From Lentinus brumalis (Eukaryota; Basidiomycota; Agaricomycetes; Polyporales; Polyporaceae): a stretch of 64,000 nucleotides of DNA. The notes beneath the pieces are model-generated. The model had not been told where the DNA came from. It saw only the letters and a program-made list of their open reading frames with translations, and did no database searches. The position numbers and the translations under genes were made by a program. The stretch is from NCBI GenBank assembly GCA_001792895.1, contig MARA01000057.1, positions 62,001 through 126,000 on the forward strand. Reading direction: 5' to 3'. Shown in pieces: positions 57,255 through 64,000 of this stretch; the stretch's first letter is position 1, and the number at the start of each line of letters is the position of its first letter.

Positions 57255-57965
57255 ATGCCCAGCGATCTCAACCAAGAACTCTACCTGGGAGGCCTGCTCG
57301 ACGGTCTCAAGTTCACCGTCACCGACGTCAAACCTTTCGTCCCCGACCGTAGCGGTTGGGGAGCCACCTTCTCCAACCCGCGCGCAGGGTCCATCTCGAG
57401 CAACGCCAACGTACGTTCTCCTTCACCTTACTTCCTGAACCAGTATGCCTGACCTCGAGCCTCTCCTCTTCAGGGCGACTTCGACCATCTCTCCCGCCTG
57501 TTCGAAGTCAAGAGCGGCGAGAAGATCGGCACGACGAAGCTCACCGGGAACAGCGGCGTGTACTCGACCGGCCAAGGCGGCCTCGTCACCATCAAGTTCC
57601 ACCTCGAAGGCACAGCGACGGTGAAGGGCGAGCAAGTGCAAGTCAACGACGACGGCTACGTCGTCGTCTCCGCGAGCGACTGGAAGGGCATCCAGCGGCC
57701 GGACGTGTCGAACGTCACGTACTATTGGGCGGACGCCCCGCCGCGCAACGCCGCGCTCACCGTGCCGCCGTCCATCTCGGGCATGCCTGAGGACATCCTG
57801 TTCGTGCTGGCTGCGAAGCCGGAGGACGCGGGGAAGGAGCTGGGGATGACGTCGACGACGCACAAGGACGTGGTGGACACGGTGCTGGATTATGCGATTC
57901 GGGGCATCTTCTGGGTCAACGACAAGCTGTTCTCGTGGGCTATCAAGCCGTTGAAGCCGTTCTGA
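57255..57965 (+). CDS. Tandem duplicate 2, unknown family (full-length copy)
   Basis: Two exons, 57255-57410 and 57474-57965, with a 63-nt intron give 215 residues starting MPSDLNQELYLGGLLDGLKF. The intron is in the same place and phase as in duplicate 1. The proteins differ at scattered positions, mostly in the middle (VKGEQVQVNDDGYVVV against VNGGPVHVNGDGYIVV). The C-terminus PLKPF is intact here. No cysteine clusters, membrane spans or catalytic motifs are obvious. Its compact upstream region has a TATA-like box, so this is the copy more likely to keep its original expression. Confidence 0.8.
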
Positions 57966-58647
57966 AGGCAGTGGCCTCCTTGACCGGTGTTCCACGGATC
58001 GTACTTACCTTCCTGTACTACCACGTTATGATTGAATATCTTCCGGAGCGCTCTCCGGTTTCTGCTGGACTTGTCGCGATATATTCATCCTTGAATCCCG
58101 GGGTCGCCCTCGTAACGTCAGGTTCAGCTGGTCGACCGTAAGTGCATTGCAGCCAATCAAGACATGAGGGGGTCGTATAATGCATAGAGACATATCGTGC
58201 ATAATAAGCGTAGGTAGACGTAATATGTCATAACGAGACATCATAGTCAAGCAGTATGGGTCAAGAAGACGAAGTAAGCAACAGCGACAGCGACAGAAGA
58301 CAACACACATTAGCGTTCACAACATCAGCGCAAGGGCGAGCAGAGAGGGGGGAGGGGCAGACAACAAAACTATTTGTACAGCGAAGGCCGCACGCGACCA
58401 AGACTACGGATGTATCGCGATCGTCCTGGACCCGCCCAAGATATCGAATAGAATTAGGTTGTACGCTAGCGAATAGCGACGGCGGGCCAGACACGCATCG
58501 CGGAGATCGTCTATGTTATACCTGCTGGCATCCTCGTCAGGCCAAATCATACAGTTGCGAAACGGCGAAGGACTCACAGTGATAATACATCAAGAGACAT
58601 CCACGCACAGCAAAAACACCAAGAAGGCAGGAGTGAGCGCCCACAGC
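57966..58647. other. Intergenic spacer
   Basis: About 680 bp. No supported coding sequence. It holds the 3' ends of two converging genes. Confidence 0.4.
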
Positions 58648-61600
58648 TCACGGCGCGCTCTTGCGCTTTTTGGTGACGAAGGGGAAGGGGACCTTCTTCG
58701 AGTCGTTCTCGGCCTTCTTCGTGCGGATCTGCTCGGGCGTCATGACCACGAGCCGCTCGCACGACGCCGGGTGCTCCTTCTCGTAGTGGCCCCGCAGCGT
58801 CGGCCAATCCGCGTCTTCGGGCAGGGTCGTGACGGGGGTGTTGAAGTTCTTCGAGCGTGCCCTGGATCGATCGATGTGCACGTCAGCCGGGGTCGTTCAC
58901 GTCGAGAACGAGAATGGGATAGCACTCACATGCATACTCTGCAGTAGAGCTTGTTGCGGACGTTGTCGTACATGAGCGGGATGTGCGCGACGCCGAGTCC
59001 CTTTGCTGGTAATGCCCTGACGACGACGCGTGGAGGGTGCTGGGGGGCCGACGAAGACGAGGGCAGCGAGACATTTGGGGGACCAGCAGCGATCGGCGAC
59101 TGCGTCTGCGTAGACTGAGGAGTCCCGGGAACCGTGGCGGCTGATGGAGCAGGGAAGGCGGGAATCACCACGATAGGCCGCGCAGCAGCCGGCGGTAGAG
59201 GCGTGGGCTCGATGGAAGCGGGAGAGACGGTCAGCGGAGGCAGCGAAGCACCCGCAGGAGCAGCAGATTCTGTTCGGGGTTCCACGTGTGGGTCTGGCTC
59301 TGGCTTAACGTCGGACATAGGTCTGACCGCCGCGTCGACAACGGTGGAGATGCGAAGCGTCGCGGATCGCTGGTTTGTAGCAAGCTCCGCCGAAGACGAT
59401 GAAGGGGTCAGTGCCGCACCTGACACCCCAACGGGCTGCTTCAGGTCCGTGGACGACGGCACAACGACACCAACGCCCCCATCTGGCTGCGCGTCGTCGA
59501 TCTTCATGTCCGCGTCGACCGGGTCCAGTTGCGTAGCAAGCTCACCATCGTCCGTCCGCTGCTTCTTGTTCGGCTGCTCGCTCTCCTTCTCCTCTTCCGT
59601 AGGAAGTACGTGCTTGCGAACCGAGTCGGCGTCTGCCTGTGCGCGGCGCGAGAGAGGCGGCAGGTCCGAGGTGAGCTGCATCGGGGAAGAGTCCGCTTCG
59701 GTAAGGTCGATGATTTCAAGCTCGCCGGAGATGTTGGCGTTATCGAGATCGGGGATGCCGAAGTGCAGCTTAGCCTCACACTGCTCGGGTTTCACAGCCA
59801 CAAACGACGCATCGGATTGTTTGCCGTTCGTGTTGGCTGGGGCCACAGACGAGGACGCAGCAGGGATGTGGTTGGCTGGGAATGAGTGAGGGAGAGGCGA
59901 CGTGGGCGTGGGCGGGAGGTAGGACGTTGATTGCATTAATGGAAGCATAGGGAGGTCACTGAATGCTTCGGTCTGGTAGCCGGCAGTCAGCACTTGTGTG
60001 CGAGCCGGGGACGTTGCAGCAGAAGACGCACCTGCCGGAGAAGATCCTGCAGCTCGTCGATGTCTCGTTGCTTGCGCTTGCGCTGTTCATGTTGCTGCGC
60101 CAGCTCTAAAACTTCCCGTCAGATGCAATACTGGAAAATCAAGGGAAAAAGCACTTACCCACTGCGAACGCAGCATCAGGATCCGGCGAGGGCGACTCAG
60201 GGGCGCTCGGTCGCTCTCGCTTGACAATAAGCGGAGACTTCTCCAGCTTCACCTTCTGTTCCACAGGAGAGGCCGGAGCGGAGAACACGGGCTCGTAGGT
60301 GTATATCGGCGTCGGGTTCGCCTGCGCCTTCTCTCGCAGCTGCGCGTTCTCCTCCTTCACCGTCGCCATCTCCTGCTGGAGCAGCGCATGATCGCTCTTC
60401 AGCTCAAAGTACTCGATGAGGAGCTTCGGCAGGTTTACGTTCATCTTCTGCATCTCCTCGATCGCGCTCTCCTTGTCCTTCTTGAACTGCTGCGCAACCT
60501 TGATCGCGGCGTCGCGCTCGACGGTCAGGCGCGCGCAGTCTTGCTGTAGCGACGAACACTTCGCCAACACGGCCTGGAAGCGGCCTTCGCTGTTCACGAG
60601 CAGGGAGTGCAGCCGCGAGTACTCGTCCGCGAAGCGGTTGTGAGCCGCAGTCAAAGACTCGGCCAAGCTGCTGCGGAGAGGCTGAAGCGCATTATACGCC
60701 ACCATGTTCGAAGCCTCCTGGATAGTCAGCATCCTGGGCCCTCCTCCTCCTGGATGGGCGGTAGGAGGGGGAGTGGGCAATGCGGTCTGGGAGGACTGCT
60801 GCGAGCCCGTCGCTTGAGTCTGCTGAGGAGGCGGAGGCTGAACAGGGGCCGTAGATACATTGGCCTGCGGCGCGGAACGCGACTGTGCAGACGCGAGCGG
60901 GTAAGGACCCTGCTGAGAGTGGACGATACCAGGTTGAGAAGTTTGTTTCTGATGGGCGCTAGGCGGGCGCAGAGGCTGCATCGCCGGTCTTGATGCTTGC
61001 GAAGGACCGGCATGAGCGGTGCCAGCGATATACTGTTGTTGCTGTGCGTACTGACCGCCGCTCGGGGCGGTCGTGCGTGTTGCTGAGGCATGTACTTCTG
61101 CGGCTGTTGAGGTGCGTGAGGCGCGGACTGGGTCTGTCCCATGTTGTTCGGCGAATACACCTGAGCTGCGCTCTGTGATCGAGCATGTCAGCGTGTGTCT
61201 TACCAACGAGCGAGAAGCAGTATGAATGGGAATAGGGCGCGCGACTTTAGGGTCTCTTCATGCTTCGCCATCTACTCCAGCTGGTCACCGGTCACCGATA
61301 AGACAGAACCAGAAGACTCATGTCCTGCAACATGTAACATCTCAATATCGATGCCTACACGCCCATGAGACTCCATAAGAAGCCCGAGCCGGGTCTCCGG
61401 GAGTGTAAAAATAAGGATGGACACCCGCTGGGAACCAGGGACCGTCGACCATGCGACGGCGAACTCAAAATCGGCGTTAGTCCGCCTTCCCATCTCCTGA
61501 GATGAACATACGCGTCTGTGGCGGGATCTCCAGTGCAGCGGACGTGTGATGCAGACGAGATGACACCAGAAACGGGCCGCGTCCTCTCCAAGCAGACTGA

Positions 61601-62049
61601 GGGCGTATACGTGCCAGGGGTATGAGCGAACTTGTCAACGCCTCTGATTTATTCGGACGTGCACAGTTTCTTGCTCTCACAGAGACAGTGATAACTGAAG
61701 GATAGTCACGACAAAATGGGTGTACATACCGGTCTCCTCGTCGCGTTTCCACTTCCTGCTGGCAGTGCTTGATATTGTTGAGAGGGCATCCCGGAATACT
61801 GCTGTTGCACGGGGTGCCGCTGCCGTCGACAAAGGTCCTTTGTCAGTCTTTCGACGCACGACAACCTCCTTTGCTACTCACCGGGTCCATTCCTGTGTGA
61901 TTTGCGTTGTGAACGTGGACTAGTTGATGGAGTTGCGCGACGGGGATGCCGGACGAAGCTGACGAATTTGACCCTATTGCGCCGGCGATCCCCGCCCTCA
62001 GGCCCGTGTGCGACAGCGGTTGCCCCGCGTAGTCCATCGTGTTCGGCAC
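58648..62049 (-). CDS. Gln/Pro-rich coiled-coil protein with C-terminal Cys/His module
   Basis: A multi-exon gene on the complement. The first exon ends at a GTGAGT donor near 61880. The next contains 'QQQYSGMPSQQYQALPAGSG', followed by an unusually long intron (about 550 nt). A Gln/Pro-rich exon and a coiled coil follow (LTVERDAAIKVAQQFKKDKE, 'ELAQQHEQRKRKQRDIDELQ'). A large exon 58930-59972 is Ser/Pro/Asp-rich with an acidic SUMO-interaction-like 'IIDLTEADSS' motif and a KKQR basic patch. The last exon is 58648-58861. The C-terminus carries CRVC and, about 30 residues later, HYEKEHPASC, a possible zinc-binding C2H2-like module. This layout suggests a nuclear transcription or chromatin factor (inference). 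The frame changes near 61060-61100 without a visible intron. Confidence 0.65.
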
Positions 62050-62950
62050 CGGCTAGCCCAGCGAGCAAGGGGGAGAACAGCGCGAACGCGAAGCACGGAG
62101 ATGGCGAGAGCGGGAGGAGGGGGCGGGATGAAGAGATTGAGGAATAAGAACTTGAGACTTGTCCTTATGATGAGTCGGGACCCTCGGGCAGAAAGAAGCA
62201 AATCTGTTACATACTTACAGCCCAATAAGGAAGGACAGCGATCGCAAATTGACCCTTGTGCTTACGACATACTTGACTCTCCTGCAAGTCTAATCCTATC
62301 TAGTGAATGCTATGATGCCGCTGCATTCTTCGACATCCTCCTGAGTCCTGACCCACTTGCTCCTCCTCCTGACAACGTCAACATCGACGTCTCTTTCATT
62401 TACAGAGTGTCGACTGCGGGGTCCGCATTGGGAACCATGAACGACCACGCTCAGAACAACCCTCAAACCCTCAAATCGCAATGTGAACAGTACGTACTGA
62501 CTCATCCGACAGCGGTGCATCGTGCCGTAAGCTGCCGTGAGGCGTATCTCACGCGGGAGTCTGAGGCAGTCGACCTGCCTCGTCTCGGCCCCGCGGGCCA
62601 AAGGCGTTGTGTATATTCTGTTCCAGAGCACACGACCCAGGAGACTTTTACCTCTTGCAAGCAGAAGGGGATACTCACCTCGTGCTCGTCCAATGATAGT
62701 AGTGAAGGAGGGCACGATGCAGCATCGTGTCTCCATGTCCGTGATATGATTTCGAGCTAAGTCTGATGCGGTCTCGATGAGACTTTAAGCACCGACGACT
62801 ACAGAAGGCGGCTCGTGAAGGCGGCGAGTACCAGCTTTGGCTAAGCTCGTAGTACTTACGTGACATTCATTTCAGGAAACGACGGCGTCGTCTGCCTCAC
62901 GACCGGGAGGCGGGTATCCTCGAGGCTCGCCAAGCGCAACCGAGGTAAAC
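62050..62950. other. Intergenic spacer
   Basis: Upstream of the preceding minus-strand gene and downstream of the retrotransposon end. A long + frame (62008-62760) overlaps the first exon of that gene and lacks protein-like composition. Confidence 0.4.
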
Positions 62951-64000
62951 GTATTTTTTTTTGTTTTTTTTTTTGTGGTGCTAGCTTAACTTGCAAAACT
63001 CTCGTTTCCAAGCCAGTTACGCAGGTTCGAAGCATTTCACTTCTGGTCACCTATTACCACCACTCCGGGGAAAATGCATTACGCACACCTTTCCAGGTAG
63101 TGTGGGGCTCTCCTCCAGGCTAAGTCCCGCCCGGTTCCCAAGGCATACCCACTAAAACCCCCGGTTTTCCTATCCAGTCCTCCGGGAGGCTGTCTCTGTT
63201 AAACAGTACGTTATCCCAGGTACTCAGTACCAACTGCCGCTTGGTCGCTTTCTTCTGGAGGCGCAGCGCCGTAAGTCCTTGATCTAGCTGCAGTCGCCTA
63301 TTTAGCGTGGCTTTCAGCCTACCTCTGACCTCCTCATCCGTGTGCCACAGGCTAGGGTCACCGTCCCGCTGTATGACGCGCTCGCATCGGAGCTTCCATA
63401 TGAGGTGCGCCGCTTCCATCGTTAGTATGCTCGTTAATCGTCGACGTCCTTGCGACTCCTTCACCGGGTCCCTTCCCACTGCAACCGCAGGTGCCGCTAG
63501 TATGGTTCCGTATGTTCGGCGGGTGTCTGCCATCCCCGACCGGTGCAACAGTGAGTCTACCTCCCTCCAGATCACTTTCTGGCCAGGTGCTTCGCATTCC
63601 AACAGTATGTGCTCCAGTGATTCTTCACCTCCGCACGCTCCGCACGCTCCGCACGTCGCTCGTATCTCGTACCCCGGGATATGTGTCCAGTACGCACCAA
63701 CTCGTAGTGCATCATGGAGCGCCTTCCACCAGAAGTCGCGCATGCGTCTCGGCATGTCTGGTTTCCTCACACCCTTCCAGATCATCGCCTCCGTGGGTAC
63801 TATCCCTGACAGTGCTTCTACAGATTCTTGTACTCGCTCGATCATTCTCCTCGTAGCAGGCCTGTCGCCTTCAGCGAACTTTCCTTCGCGGATTCCTTTA
63901 TACGCAAGCCTCTGCGTGATCCCCCTCAGCGCAGCACCACGCCTTAGGAACTGCTCCGGCGCATGCGGTAGGTTAGTTACGCCCTCCACTTGCGCTCCTG
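62951..64000 (-). mobile_element. 3' end of a non-LTR (LINE-type) retrotransposon
   Basis: The coding end at 63120 is followed on the minus strand by about 140 nt of 3' UTR and an A-rich tail. On the + strand the tail appears as a T-tract interrupted by one G, at 62954-62974. This order is typical of LINE insertions. The 5' part lies beyond the window. Confidence 0.75.
63120..64000 (-). CDS. C-terminal part of LINE ORF2, zinc-knuckle region after RT/RNase H
   Basis: The frame is open from the window edge to the stop at 63120 and gives about 292 residues. A 'MPRRMRDFWWKALHDALRVG' block followed by a cluster of cysteines (CGACGACGGEESLEHILLEC) matches the zf-RVT-like tail of fungal non-LTR retrotransposons. 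This tail normally follows the reverse transcriptase and RNase H domains. The remaining residues are basic and helical. No frameshift is visible in this part. Whether the element is full length cannot be judged here. Confidence 0.75.
   Translation of the reverse strand, partial: GAQVEGVTNLPHAPEQFLRRGAALRGITQRLAYKGIREGKFAEGDRPATRRMIERVQESVEALSGIVPTEAMIWKGVRKPDMPRRMRDFWWKALHDALRVGAYWTHIPGYEIRATCGACGACGGEESLEHILLECEAPGQKVIWREVDSLLHRSGMADTRRTYGTILAAPAVAVGRDPVKESQGRRRLTSILTMEAAHLIWKLRCERVIQRDGDPSLWHTDEEVRGRLKATLNRRLQLDQGLTALRLQKKATKRQLVLSTWDNVLFNRDSLPEDWIGKPGVLVGMPWEPGGT

Noticed and set aside
62008..62760. 250-residue + strand frame
   Set aside because: Starts inside the first exon of the opposite gene and has no domain-like composition.

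Overview
The window looks like a nuclear segment of an Agaricomycete fungus, probably polypore-like (inference). Genes are split by many short GT-AG introns, mostly 50-68 nt. Gene content includes a DNAJC3/P58IPK-type ER co-chaperone, a DHA1-type MFS transporter, an F-box/leucine-rich protein, a CxC5/CxC6 protein of the type associated with KDZ transposons, a TET/JBP-like 2OG-Fe(II) oxygenase and a pogo-type transposon. No tRNA, rRNA or CRISPR was recognised. Exon joins marked as resolved were checked by reading phase and splice dinucleotides; homology statements rest on recognised motifs, not on a search.

Layout. 0-7.5 kb: two long low-complexity genes on the + strand, neither recognised. 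7.7-9.9 kb: two related minus-strand genes of an unnamed family. 11.1-13.9 kb: a tandem paralogue pair with conserved intron positions; the first copy carries a one-base frameshift. 14.2-17.8 kb: a complete-looking pogo element with perfect terminal repeats, inserted in the last codons of a neighbouring gene (17.7-18.8 kb). 21-23.9 kb: an acidic repeat protein and a five-exon 2OG oxygenase-like gene. 23.9-29.2 kb is nearly empty. 29.2-32.6 kb: a small coiled-coil gene and the CxC5/CxC6 gene. 33.3-37.3 kb: a long field of degenerate 21-bp minisatellite clusters with interspersed duplicated blocks.

37.5-42.5 kb: a large minus-strand gene with an N-terminal helical region, an EF-hand, three ZZ zinc fingers and a C-terminal coiled coil, with a TATA box and a 4-nt first coding exon. 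43.6-49.7 kb: F-box-like protein, 12-exon MFS transporter with a palindromic CCG/CGG site upstream, and an uncharacterised single-exon gene. 50.2-53.0 kb: the DNAJC3 homologue. 53.4-58.0 kb: a segmental duplication holding two near-identical genes of unknown family; the first copy has an 890-bp AT-rich inverted-repeat element and a local inversion in its upstream region. 58.6-62.0 kb: a Gln/Pro-rich coiled-coil nuclear-type protein with a Cys/His C-terminal module. 63.0-64.0 kb: the 3' end of a non-LTR retrotransposon running off the window.

The genes do not form one pathway. The left 43 kb is accessory territory: lineage-type families, transposons, minisatellites and decaying duplicates. The 43-62 kb part contains most of the conserved cellular genes.
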